Part shown: one piece after another, positions 32,940-40,764 of the stretch
Numbering within the stretch: position 1 is the first letter of the stretch
Layout of the letters: each line of letters starts with the position of its first letter
Origin: an uncultured Acetobacterium sp.
Lineage (GTDB): Bacteria; Bacillota; Clostridia; Eubacteriales; Eubacteriaceae
DNA length: 64,000 bases
Direction of reading: 5' to 3'
NCBI RefSeq assembly: GCF_963664135.1
Contig: NZ_OY760905.1
Coordinates: 2,444,736-2,508,735, forward strand
The notes under the pieces: model-generated
The model's database searches: none
Told to the model about the DNA's origin: nothing
The model's input: the letters and a program-made list of their open reading frames with translations, nothing else
Made by a program: the position numbers and the translations under genes

Positions 32940-34775
32940 ATGAAAAAAACAGTTAAACGGGGGATTGCAGTGTTATCAATTGCTGCGATGTTGGGAATTC
33001 AGATGACCACCGGGGTGTTGGCCGAAGAAGTGACGGCAAATGCCAGTGGGGTGCCACTGGTATTTGAAGGAAATTGCAGTTATCAGACCCAGATCCAAAA
33101 TATTGGTTGGCAGGACTGGAAGTCAAAAGAATCACTCAGTGGTACCACCGGAAAATCATTGCGTCTGGAAGGCATCAAACTCCAAATCAGCGATATCAAG
33201 AATCTGGGAATTAGCTACCAGACCCACGTTCAAAATGAAGGTTGGCAGGACTGGGTAACGGATGGAGCTACCAGCGGAACCGAAGGTGATTCACTGAGAC
33301 TGGAAGCCATCCGCATCAAATTAACCGGAGCTGAAGCCAGTAACTATGATATCTATTATCAGGTGCATGTTGAAAATACCGGCTGGATGAATTGGGTTAA
33401 GAATGGCGAACTATCCGGAACCGAAGGTAAATCCTATCGGCTGGAAGGGATCAAGGTAGTGATTTTACCGAAGGGCTCACCGGCTCCCGTTAACACCGGA
33501 GCGATTAAAAATGTAATCTTAATGATCTCGGATGGCTGTGGATCCAATGAGATCTTAGCGACCGATTATTACACGGATGGAAAAGCCGGTACCCAGGTTT
33601 ATGAACAATTTCCAACCCGAGTAAATATGAGTACCTACTCGCACAATGAATTAGGTGCCGGAGATGACCTTGCCAGTGTCTACGATCCCCAAACAATCTG
33701 GGCCAGTTTTGATCAACTGAAAAAATATCCCACCGATTCAGCAGCCGCTGCGACGGCGATGGCATCGGGAACGAAAACCTATAATGCCGCCATCGGCGTT
33801 GACGAAAGCGACCAGAATCTGGTCAATATCAGCGAAGATTTTGAAGCCCTCAATAAGGCCACCGGGGTGATTACCTCGGTTGAATTCAGTCACGCCACCC
33901 CGGCTGGTTTTGTCGCTCATAACGCCAGCCGAAAAAACTACAGCGAAATTGCCAATGAAATGATTAAGGACAGTAAAACCGATGTCATTATGGGAGCCGG
34001 GAATCCCCTGTATGACAATAATGGAACACTCCGGACAACGGTTGAGGACAGCTATTACAGTTATGTCGGCGGAAAAGATACCTGGGATAACCTGGCCGCT
34101 GGAACCCTGGGAAATGATGCCGATGGCGATGGTTTGAACGAAAACTGGAACTTGATTCAGACAAAAGCAGCCTTTGAAAGTCTCCAGACGGGAAATACCC
34201 CGGAAAGAGTCGTTGGGGTACCGGAAGTGTATGAAACCCTTCAGTACAATCGTGCCGGTGATTTGGCAGCGGAACCTTTTGCGGTGGCTGTGAATGATAA
34301 TGTGCCAAACCTGGATGTGATGACGAAGGGTGCCCTTAACGTTCTGGACAATGATGACGATGGCTTCTTCCTGATGGTTGAAGGCGGAGCGATCGACTGG
34401 GCTGGTCATGGCAATTCAAGCGGACGAATGATCGAAGAAGAAATGGATTTTAACAACTCGGTAGAAGTCGTCTGCGACTGGGTTGAAACCAACAGCAACT
34501 GGTCAGAAACACTGGTCATCGTCACTGGCGATCATGAAACCGGATATCTAACTGGTACTACCGGCATCTATGACGAGGTTGTTAATAACGGAAAAGGCGT
34601 GATGCCCACCATGGCCTGGAACAGCAAAGACCATACCAATCAATTGGTGCCTTTCTTTGCCAAAGGAGCTGGAGCGGAGTTATTAAAGAGCTATGCTAAT
34701 GGTTCCGATCCGACAAAGGGTGTTTACCTTGATAACACCGAAATAGCCTTGGCGATCCGTAACTTGATTCATTAG
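32940..34775 (+). CDS. Secreted alkaline phosphatase with three ChW repeats
   Basis: A 611-residue exported enzyme. A Sec signal peptide (residues 1-28, ending GVLAEE) is followed by three ChW (clostridial hydrophobic W) repeats at roughly 38-72, 82-116 and 125-159, each with a GWQDW- or GWMNW-type core and an SLRLEGI-type end. The phosphatase domain begins near 185: Asp198 in ISDGCGS, nucleophile Ser267 in TDSAAAATAMASG and metal ligands in GDHETG at 530-535 match the PhoA family. ChW repeats are thought to attach proteins to the cell surface or other extracellular partners. The enzyme probably releases phosphate outside the cell; a possible Pho box lies upstream. Confidence 0.92.
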   Translation: MKKTVKRGIAVLSIAAMLGIQMTTGVLAEEVTANASGVPLVFEGNCSYQTQIQNIGWQDWKSKESLSGTTGKSLRLEGIKLQISDIKNLGISYQTHVQNEGWQDWVTDGATSGTEGDSLRLEAIRIKLTGAEASNYDIYYQVHVENTGWMNWVKNGELSGTEGKSYRLEGIKVVILPKGSPAPVNTGAIKNVILMISDGCGSNEILATDYYTDGKAGTQVYEQFPTRVNMSTYSHNELGAGDDLASVYDPQTIWASFDQLKKYPTDSAAAATAMASGTKTYNAAIGVDESDQNLVNISEDFEALNKATGVITSVEFSHATPAGFVAHNASRKNYSEIANEMIKDSKTDVIMGAGNPLYDNNGTLRTTVEDSYYSYVGGKDTWDNLAAGTLGNDADGDGLNENWNLIQTKAAFESLQTGNTPERVVGVPEVYETLQYNRAGDLAAEPFAVAVNDNVPNLDVMTKGALNVLDNDDDGFFLMVEGGAIDWAGHGNSSGRMIEEEMDFNNSVEVVCDWVETNSNWSETLVIVTGDHETGYLTGTTGIYDEVVNNGKGVMPTMAWNSKDHTNQLVPFFAKGAGAELLKSYANGSDPTKGVYLDNTEIALAIRNLIH

Positions 34776-34832
34776 AACGGGATGATTTTACAGTCATGAT
34801 TGAAAATCAATTCAGCAAATAACAGTTTAAAC

Positions 34833-34879
34833 AAAAGACAGAGTTACCGGTTGGCATGAATCGGGGGCTCTGTCTTTTT
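34833..34879 (+). terminator. Terminator after the phosphatase gene
   Basis: AAAAGACAGAG and CTCTGTCTTTTT arms with a T-run. Its counterpart at 28987 marks the other copy of the duplication. Confidence 0.85.
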
Positions 34880-34987
34880 CATACCTTTTTTTGTTTTCAC
34901 TTGTTTGTGTAACCAATAGGATTGAAGCAGAAAAAAGTGAAATCATCACGCAATTGTATGACGAGGAGACGCTTCATTTGTTGGAAC

Positions 34988-36199
34988 CTACGGCGTGCGG
35001 TTAAGCTCAACCTGTTCAGGTGCGCTTTGGTATCCCAGGCTAATGATGCCGCAAATGACCAGCATGAAGGCGGACAGCATAAACACCGAAATCAGAGAGA
35101 GCTGTTCGATTAAAATACCGGACAATGCGGTGCCGATCAGAATGCCACCAATCATCAGCGGCGTGATCAGCCCGTTGATTCTGCCGATATAATCTTCCTG
35201 AACCGTTTTAATCAATGGCGCACTGATCGCGACCTGAACAAAAGCGATGATTAAGCCGGATATAAGATAGAGTGTCGCTGTCAGAACCACCATTGTGGAT
35301 AACGCTTCAGCGATTGTCACAGCGGCAAAAGCGATCATGCTAAAAAACAAGATCGTTCTGGTTCGATATTTACTGACGATTGACATGGAGATAATTGCGC
35401 CAGCAAGCAGCCCGATCCCGGATAGCGAATAGAACCATTGGAGGCTTTCTTTTTCAAGACCCAGTCGATCGGTCAGGATAAAAATGGTTAGCGGTTGAAT
35501 TAGACCCTGGGCAAAGCCAAACAGTCCTAACAATGAACAGAGCACCGTCAACCCTTTATCATTGTGGATATAGACCAGGCCCTCCTTCATTTGGGATAAC
35601 AGACTTGGCCTGATATAATCGGTATTTCTGGGGCTTGCCGGTAATAAAAATTGTATCAGCGAGGAACATAAAAACAGAACGGCGATGATTGTCAGCGAAA
35701 GGGTAATCCCGATGCTTTGATAGAGTAATGTGCCAATAATCGGGCCAATTATAATGTATAGAGATTGCAGACCCTGAGATAGTGAAATCGCCGGGGTTAC
35801 GAGTGTGGTATCAATATTTCGTTTGAACATGATTGCCGATGAAGGGACTGAAAACTGGCTTACCATTGAAGAAACGAGGGTGGCGGCAAAAACTGTTTGC
35901 CATAACCCTTGATTGATTAACAAAAGAATCACGACTACCGAAATACTGCTTAAGAAGTCCCCGGCAATCATGGTATGCTTGGGATTCCACTTATCGGCCA
36001 GGGTACCGCCTAGATAGGAAAACACAAAGATGGGCAGATATTCAAAAATTGTAATCAATGATATAGCAATGGGATTTGCATTTGTTTTTTCAATGACAAA
36101 GAATAGCACTGCCATGTTTCGGATCCAGATACATAGCTGTTGAATTGCATCGGTGGTCATAATAATTCGAAATACCTTGTTTTGAAATAATTCTTTCAT
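34988..36199 (-). CDS. MFS transporter (intact duplicate copy A)
   Basis: A 403-residue membrane protein with about 12 helices and the loop 2-3 motif GGTLADKWNPKH. The pattern resembles the MFS_3/enterobactin-exporter and macrolide-efflux-like group. It is divergent from the TetR regulator at 36333, with a 14-bp tandem repeat between them, so it is probably an inducible drug exporter. The 3' end of this gene is repeated at 29037-29237. Confidence 0.9.
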   Translation of the reverse strand: MKELFQNKVFRIIMTTDAIQQLCIWIRNMAVLFFVIEKTNANPIAISLITIFEYLPIFVFSYLGGTLADKWNPKHTMIAGDFLSSISVVVILLLINQGLWQTVFAATLVSSMVSQFSVPSSAIMFKRNIDTTLVTPAISLSQGLQSLYIIIGPIIGTLLYQSIGITLSLTIIAVLFLCSSLIQFLLPASPRNTDYIRPSLLSQMKEGLVYIHNDKGLTVLCSLLGLFGFAQGLIQPLTIFILTDRLGLEKESLQWFYSLSGIGLLAGAIISMSIVSKYRTRTILFFSMIAFAAVTIAEALSTMVVLTATLYLISGLIIAFVQVAISAPLIKTVQEDYIGRINGLITPLMIGGILIGTALSGILIEQLSLISVFMLSAFMLVICGIISLGYQSAPEQVELNRTP

Positions 36200-36255
36200 T
36201 ACGAACTTCCTTTCTTTGTTACGTGTATATTAGTTAGACTTTCTGTTATAATTGC

Positions 36256-36283
36256 TTTATAGAGTTTATTTTATACAGTTTAT
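36256..36283. promoter_or_regulatory. Tandem 14-bp repeat, candidate TetR operator
   Basis: TTTATAGAGTTTAT directly followed by TTTATACAGTTTAT, one mismatch, between the divergent MFS and TetR genes. A TATAAT lies just upstream at 36247-36252. Confidence 0.6.
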
Positions 36284-36332
36284 TAAATTATCAAGAAAAG
36301 GATCCTTGGACAGGGTCTTTATGGAGGACATT

Positions 36333-36932
36333 GTGTCAAGAAACCGACTACCAGCCAATGAAGCTAAAGCATTTATTTTATCCCATGCGCGCACGTTATT
36401 CATAGATAAAGGCTATGATAGAGCCACAATGGACGATCTATGCCAATTAACATCGATGAGTAAAGGCAATATCTATCATCACTTTAAAAACAAAGAAGAT
36501 ATTTACCTGCAACTGCTCAACCTTCACATAACCGAACTGACCAACCGCTGGCTTAATCCAGAATTTCAATCGATGCCGCCAACCGACCAGTTGATAGCCC
36601 TGGCAGATCACTATGGCAGAGACTGTGAAAACCCGTTGCTCAGTTCGGCCATAGAATTCGCCAATACCGTCGCAAATGACTCCGACGTGTTACCGGTGAT
36701 CATGGAGATGTTTGAGCTAATATCAAATAGTGTTAAAGAGATCGTACAGCGAGGCGTTGATCAACAGATCTTTAAGGGTGCCGATGTTGAGTCGATGAGT
36801 TTTGCCGTCATGTCGATGTTATCGGGAGCCACCCAACTATGCCTAACCATGCCACATTTAAGCGGAGACGAATATGCAGCCTTGCATGTCAATGCAATCA
36901 AACTGCTATTATCCGGAATAGCCGCCGAATGA
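36333..36932 (+). CDS. TetR-family regulator of the MFS transporter
   Basis: A 199-residue regulator with the helix-turn-helix HARTLFIDKGYDRATMDDLCQLTSMSKGNIYHHFKNK. The GTG at 36333 is chosen because GGAGG lies 5 bases before it; upstream in-frame starts would place the gene over the operator-like repeat. The C-terminal 65 residues are duplicated at 29238-29434. A strong terminator follows. Confidence 0.87.
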   Translation: MSRNRLPANEAKAFILSHARTLFIDKGYDRATMDDLCQLTSMSKGNIYHHFKNKEDIYLQLLNLHITELTNRWLNPEFQSMPPTDQLIALADHYGRDCENPLLSSAIEFANTVANDSDVLPVIMEMFELISNSVKEIVQRGVDQQIFKGADVESMSFAVMSMLSGATQLCLTMPHLSGDEYAALHVNAIKLLLSGIAAE

Positions 36933-36972
36933 GTCACGCTATCATTTATCTTATAAATTAATATTGATCGAT

Positions 36973-37000
36973 AAAAGCCCTCACTTTTTTGAGGGCTTTT
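36973..37000 (+). terminator. Terminator after TetR gene
   Basis: AAAAGCCCTCA and TGAGGGCTTTT arms with a short loop and T-run. Confidence 0.88.
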
Positions 37001-37073
37001 TATCTATTGACCGAGTACGGATACTGGAATACAGCTATGCTTTTCATAGAAACCTCCTTCAAATAGGAATGAA

Positions 37074-37109
37074 AATAGCACTACAGACTAAGCAGTCGGT
37101 AGTGCTATT
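37074..37109. repeat. Inverted repeat absent from duplicate copy B
   Basis: AATAGCACTAC (37074-37084) and GTAGTGCTATT (37099-37109). The corresponding place in the other copy lacks it, so it was inserted in one copy or lost from the other. Confidence 0.65.
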
Positions 37110-37128
37110 ATATATCAACTCAAACATA

Positions 37129-37200
37129 AGTCAAGAAAAATTTGCGCAGGTTATTGATCACACTTTACTTGGGGGTGCAGAACCCGGCATGCTATATGAT
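37129..37200 (+). pseudogene. DeoC-like fragment
   Basis: Reads SQEKFAQVIDHTLLGGAEPG. The segment ahead of GGAEPG resembles the start of deoxyribose-phosphate aldolase (xxxxIDHTLLKPxA). Nothing further of that enzyme follows, and the equivalent part of copy B is more degraded. The similarity is short, so the identity is tentative. Confidence 0.4.
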
Positions 37201-37335
37201 GTTGACGGAACAGATATTGAAAGAAAGGATATGAACTTCCCGTCATCATTCCTTTGGATAAATCGGGATCATTTCTGCTTGTTTCTCCGTTCATGGTTTA
37301 GCCGTATAGAATCCCTTGAAATTAATTGCGTTTGA

Positions 37336-37643
37336 AGTTTAAAATTATAAATATATAACATTTATTTAGACAGCTGTTATTTATTAGATTTGTAAACTGA
37401 TGATATTATTGTGAATAATAAACGAGATATCCCGCTATATATTAGCTTTTATTCCTATAATAAATGCAATCTTTAGTAAAATTTTATAAAATACTAGATT
37501 TTACAAACGATTCGTGCTATATTTTAATCAAAGATAGTATCGAATTTTAGTTGCGAATAGTATTTAAACTTAAAAGCGAGTTGTGAGTTGATACTATTTT
37601 TGGAATCGTTTACTAAGCATTAATCATGAAGAGGAGAATTTCA
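37336..37643 (+). promoter_or_regulatory. Upstream region of the UROD-type gene
   Basis: AT-rich, no open frame. ATAGTATC (37534-37541) and GATACTAT (37590-37597) form a separated dyad flanked by A- and T-runs, possibly operator halves. GAGGAG 7 bases before the ATG at 37644 decides the start. Confidence 0.4.
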
Positions 37644-38633
37644 ATGAATTTGAGAGAAAACGTTATGGCCGTGTATCGCGGTGAGCAGCCGGATTATTAT
37701 GGAGATTTGATGGCAGCGGTAGAATTTATTCCCGACCCCTTATTTATTCAGGATGCTTTGCTTCCTCAGGACGGCAAAGAATATAGGGATTCCTGGGGAA
37801 CGGTACGGGTCTTCCTGCCGGGGGCACCTGGGCCTCATCCTCATATCACCCGGGACAATGTGGTCATCACGGATATAGAAAAATGGGAGGAGCAACTTGT
37901 CGTCCCATCCATTGAGAATCTGGACTGGACACCGGCTCGGGAAGTGGCGTCCCATATTGATCGAAATGAAAAACTGGCCTGTTTCTTCTATCCCGGTGGA
38001 CTCTTTGAGCGCAGTCATTTTCTGCTGGGCATGGAAGATGCCCTGATGCATTACTTGGAATATCCTGACGAAATGAAAGCGTTGCTGCGGGTGATTGCCG
38101 ACCATAAGATGGCTTACATTCGCAAAGTTGCGGCAGAAACTCAGCCGGATATCATCTTTTATCACGACGACTGGGGTACCAAACAAAATTTATTTTTACC
38201 TCCAGGAGTGTGGCGGGAGATCATCAAGCCGCTGCAGAAAGAAATTGCCGACACCATTCATGAATGTGGCATGATCTATATGCATCATGCGGACTGCATC
38301 CTGGAACCGATCGTAACCGATCTCGTTGAGATTGGCGTCGATATCTGGCAAGGTGTCATTGCACAGAACGATATTGTAAAAATCCAGGCGATCACCGAAG
38401 GGAAATTGGCGATGATCGGCGGCATTGACGGCCCCAAGATCGATGTGGAAAACATTACCGAAGAGCAAATTCGGGAAGAAGTGCGCCGCGCCGTCGATAC
38501 TTACTGTCCTGCCGGGCGTTTCTATCCGTCCATCCCTAACGGTATTTGCTTCCGGGAATGGAACAATGCTATCTTCATGGACGAGCTGTCGAAATATGGC
38601 CGGGAATATGCACAAAAGAACCCGATTGCCTAG
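37644..38633 (+). CDS. Uroporphyrinogen decarboxylase-family protein (corrinoid methyltransferase type)
   Basis: A 329-residue protein with the UROD/MtaA TIM-barrel pattern: NLRENVMAVYRGEQPD start, LACFFYPGGLFERSHFLLGMEDALMHYL, DIIFYHDDWGTKQNLFLPP, and the histidine-rich MIYMHHADCILEP strand where methyltransferases of this group bind zinc and thiol substrates. In acetogens such proteins move methyl groups between corrinoid proteins and other acceptors in O-demethylase systems. No corrinoid protein or activator gene is adjacent, so its partner lies elsewhere. It is clearly not a haem-pathway HemE by sequence style. Confidence 0.82.
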   Translation: MNLRENVMAVYRGEQPDYYGDLMAAVEFIPDPLFIQDALLPQDGKEYRDSWGTVRVFLPGAPGPHPHITRDNVVITDIEKWEEQLVVPSIENLDWTPAREVASHIDRNEKLACFFYPGGLFERSHFLLGMEDALMHYLEYPDEMKALLRVIADHKMAYIRKVAAETQPDIIFYHDDWGTKQNLFLPPGVWREIIKPLQKEIADTIHECGMIYMHHADCILEPIVTDLVEIGVDIWQGVIAQNDIVKIQAITEGKLAMIGGIDGPKIDVENITEEQIREEVRRAVDTYCPAGRFYPSIPNGICFREWNNAIFMDELSKYGREYAQKNPIA

Positions 38634-38697
38634 TATAATCTGGCGGGACAGACGAAACCAAATCAGACGACGACAATAAGAAACCCAGTAAACCTAT

Positions 38698-38736
38698 AAA
38701 AAGTTCGTACCGTCAGTTTCCGGTTCGAACTTTTTT
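38698..38736 (+). terminator. Terminator after UROD-type gene
   Basis: AAAAAGTTCG(T)ACCG pairs with CGGT(T)CGAACTTTTTT with one mismatch; T-run present. Confidence 0.85.
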
Positions 38737-38798
38737 AGGTATGACACAGAGACGTTGGGGTGCTTTTGTGGCACACAATATCCCTAGTCATGCATAAT

Positions 38799-39401
38799 TT
38801 ACTGCTCTTTTTTAACAGCTAAAACAGTATAGAGCGCATCACTAATTTTAGTCTTCTTAATCAGTTCAAAGCCAATTAATGCCAATGCTTTTTCGAGATC
38901 CTCTGAGCCAATCCGAATCGACATTGGCGGTCCTTCGACGATCAAGTCGTCCTGTTCATACTCCAGACATAACAAGTGACCGCCTGTTTTTAGCACCTCA
39001 AATATAGTTGTAAGTGCTTTTGACAGTGAACTTACTTCGTGGAGGATTAAGGATGCCATCGCAAAATCAACACTGTTATTTTGAATGTTTAAGTTCTCAA
39101 GATAATCTTGAATCAGTTCAATATTAGTAAGTCCTTTTTCCTTTGCCTTATCTTCGATGACGCTGAGCATGCGTGGATCAGGATCCATCGCATACACCTT
39201 GCCAGTGGTGCTTTCGGCCATCGGAATTGTAAAAAAACCGGAGCCGGCACCGATATCGAGTAAAGTATGGTTTTTTTGAATGGGCATTTGGCGAATAAGG
39301 GTTTCGGGTGGGATGAGTTGCGCTCTTTGGCGGCTATTTAAAACGGCAAGTTTGTTTAAAAATTTTTGATCATGCTGGTCGCTATGATGGGTGTGATTCA
39401 T
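38799..39401 (-). CDS. Class I SAM-dependent methyltransferase
   Basis: A 200-residue Rossmann-fold methyltransferase with a histidine-rich start (MNHTHHSDQHDQKF), the SAM-binding motif LLDIGAGSGFFTIPMA, MDPDPRML (acidic ribose contact) and NSVDFAMASLILHEV. It is similar in style to UbiE/arsenite methyltransferase-like proteins, but the cysteines of ArsM are absent. AGGAGG precedes the ATG at 39401. Upstream lies an element nearly identical to the one before the Rrf2 gene, so Rrf2 probably controls it. A metal or redox-stress role is inferred only from the regulator. Confidence 0.87.
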   Translation of the reverse strand: MNHTHHSDQHDQKFLNKLAVLNSRQRAQLIPPETLIRQMPIQKNHTLLDIGAGSGFFTIPMAESTTGKVYAMDPDPRMLSVIEDKAKEKGLTNIELIQDYLENLNIQNNSVDFAMASLILHEVSSLSKALTTIFEVLKTGGHLLCLEYEQDDLIVEGPPMSIRIGSEDLEKALALIGFELIKKTKISDALYTVLAVKKEQ

Positions 39402-39427
39402 AATAAAACCTCCTATAAAATATAATG

Positions 39428-39453
39428 CAGACTGCAATTATCTATAATTGTAT
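39428..39453 (-). promoter_or_regulatory. Shared element before the methyltransferase (Rrf2 site)
   Basis: AGACTGCAATTATCTATAATTG on the plus strand read in parts; it differs at only a few positions from the element at 39903-39927 and lies at the same distance (26 bases) from the start codon. Confidence 0.65.
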
Positions 39454-39496
39454 CAAAAAATGAGCAGTTACAACTGCTGATGTTTTAACTCATTTT

Positions 39497-39877
39497 TCAG
39501 ACAATGTCATAAATATGTTTTTCTTTAAGGTAATTGACCATTTTCTTTTCAGCGTCACTCATAACCCTTTCAATTTGACAAGCATGCTTTTCGTCCATTT
39601 CACAAGTGAAAAGCGCGCCGCTGCCTTCAATGGCTTGGATGACGTCGTAAAAGCTTATTTCGGACTTCGGTTTCCGAAGACTATAACCGCCATTTACGCC
39701 AGCAGTAGATTGAATAAGGTCAGCCTTGACTAATTGAGTTAGGATCTTGGACAGGTAGGTCGGGGATATATTCATGTGACTAGCTAAAGGCTGAAGACTT
39801 AAATTGTCTTTGCCTTCGTGCTTAACGAAATAGGCCATTATATGCAAAGCGTAATTCGTCGCTTTTGTATACTTCAT
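39497..39877 (-). CDS. Rrf2-family transcriptional regulator
   Basis: A 126-residue regulator: MKYTKATNYALHIMAYF, then the winged helix SLQPLASHMNISPTYLSKIL and GGYSLRKPKSEIS. Two cysteines (FTCEMDEKHACQIE) lie in the region where IscR/NsrR-type members hold three cluster ligands, so a cluster is uncertain. GGAGG before the ATG. The same sequence element is present before this gene and before the downstream methyltransferase, pointing to autoregulation and control of that gene. Confidence 0.9.
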   Translation of the reverse strand: MKYTKATNYALHIMAYFVKHEGKDNLSLQPLASHMNISPTYLSKILTQLVKADLIQSTAGVNGGYSLRKPKSEISFYDVIQAIEGSGALFTCEMDEKHACQIERVMSDAEKKMVNYLKEKHIYDIV

Positions 39878-39902
39878 CGTAGTTCCTCCACAAAGATAAT
39901 AA

Positions 39903-39927
39903 AGACTGCATTTGTCTATGATTATAT
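39903..39927 (-). promoter_or_regulatory. Shared element before the Rrf2 gene
   Basis: AGACTGCATTTGTCTATGATTA and following AT, matching 39428-39453. On the minus strand a TATAAT is embedded at its upstream side, so a bound regulator would block transcription. Confidence 0.65.
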
Positions 39928-40122
39928 ATGACGGACGTTGCTAAGTCAATAAAAATTTTCAGGCGTTATTGACTTAGTTGATGTCAGGCATTTCGCAAAG
40001 GTCTATAGAGTTGTCAACAAAGGAGCCAATGTGAGCCCACTTTGTGTTCAGTAAAATTGGCGAGATTACCATGATCACCTTTGCCCGACTGTCGATCAAT
40101 TTAATAATTAGAATAGCAATTT

Positions 40123-40596
40123 TTATTCCCCTTTATAATAATCCGCATTTTCGGATAGATCAAAAAATGTATTTGGCTGGCCATCGATGATAAATCCGAC
40201 CTTTCCAGAATGGGGATAAAAAGCCACGTCGGCGGCAGAAGTGGTATCACAGTCCAGATATACCAGCAAATCCGATGCGGAAGTGTTAGTAATGCGGTGG
40301 GCGCCAACTTCCCCGGGCGGAAGAACGATGACATCGCCTTTCTTAACCGTTTTGTCGCCATCGGGAGTTTCTAATTTCCCGTTGCCACTGATGATATAAA
40401 AAACCTCTGTGATTCCGGCATGAAAATGATATGGAAATGCCGACTTTTGCGGCGGGATTTCCATAATCGCTACCGTGCATTGGTTTTCAGGTTTTTTAGA
40501 AACAATTAAATGTTTAAAATACTCATAATTTTGATAGCTTTCGTGTTTTGACGGGGTATTTTCAATATTGGCGATGGTAATTTTTGACTCGCTCAA
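40123..40596 (-). CDS. Cupin-domain protein
   Basis: About 157 residues. The cupin core shows FPYHFHAGITEVFYIISGNG (HxH and glutamate metal ligands), KKGDVIVLPPGEVGAHRITN (second-motif histidine). A single-cupin metal-binding protein, perhaps an enzyme or sensor. Start uncertain: a TTG at 40596 follows AAAAGGAG at 10 bases; a GTG closer to the same site and an ATG far upstream at 40695 are alternatives. The upstream ATG would overlap the repeat-derived promoter of the divergent gene. Confidence 0.75.
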   Translation of the reverse strand: MSESKITIANIENTPSKHESYQNYEYFKHLIVSKKPENQCTVAIMEIPPQKSAFPYHFHAGITEVFYIISGNGKLETPDGDKTVKKGDVIVLPPGEVGAHRITNTSASDLLVYLDCDTTSAADVAFYPHSGKVGFIIDGQPNTFFDLSENADYYKGE

Positions 40597-40694
40597 ACAA
40601 CTCACGCTCCTTTTCTCTAAATAAGTAACAATTAAACTTTCGATTAAAATTATAATATCATATCTTTCAGCCCATTTCCATTGCTTATATAACA

Positions 40695-40737
40695 CAGGGA
40701 CGTTTGCTTTGTCAGGCTATCAAAAGTGTGATATATT
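40695..40737 (+). promoter_or_regulatory. Repeat-derived promoter of the DUF523/DUF1722 gene
   Basis: CAGGGACGTTTGCTTTGTCAGG belongs to the dispersed family (read in two parts). TTGTCA 40709-40714, 17-base spacer sharing CTATCAAAAG with copy c, TATATT 40732-40737, and the ATG 28 bases on. Confidence 0.75.
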
Positions 40738-40764
40738 TGGTAAAAACAACAGGAAGTGAAAAAA

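Noticed and set aside
33738-34409. Long minus-strand frame inside the phosphatase gene
   Set aside because: It is the complement of a clear PhoA-family domain with intact catalytic motifs; no ribosome site or family match.
36964-37335. Open frame of 123 codons after the TetR terminator
   Set aside because: It begins over a terminator, spans an inverted repeat and consists of decayed duplicated sequence; only a short DeoC-like stretch looks protein-like.
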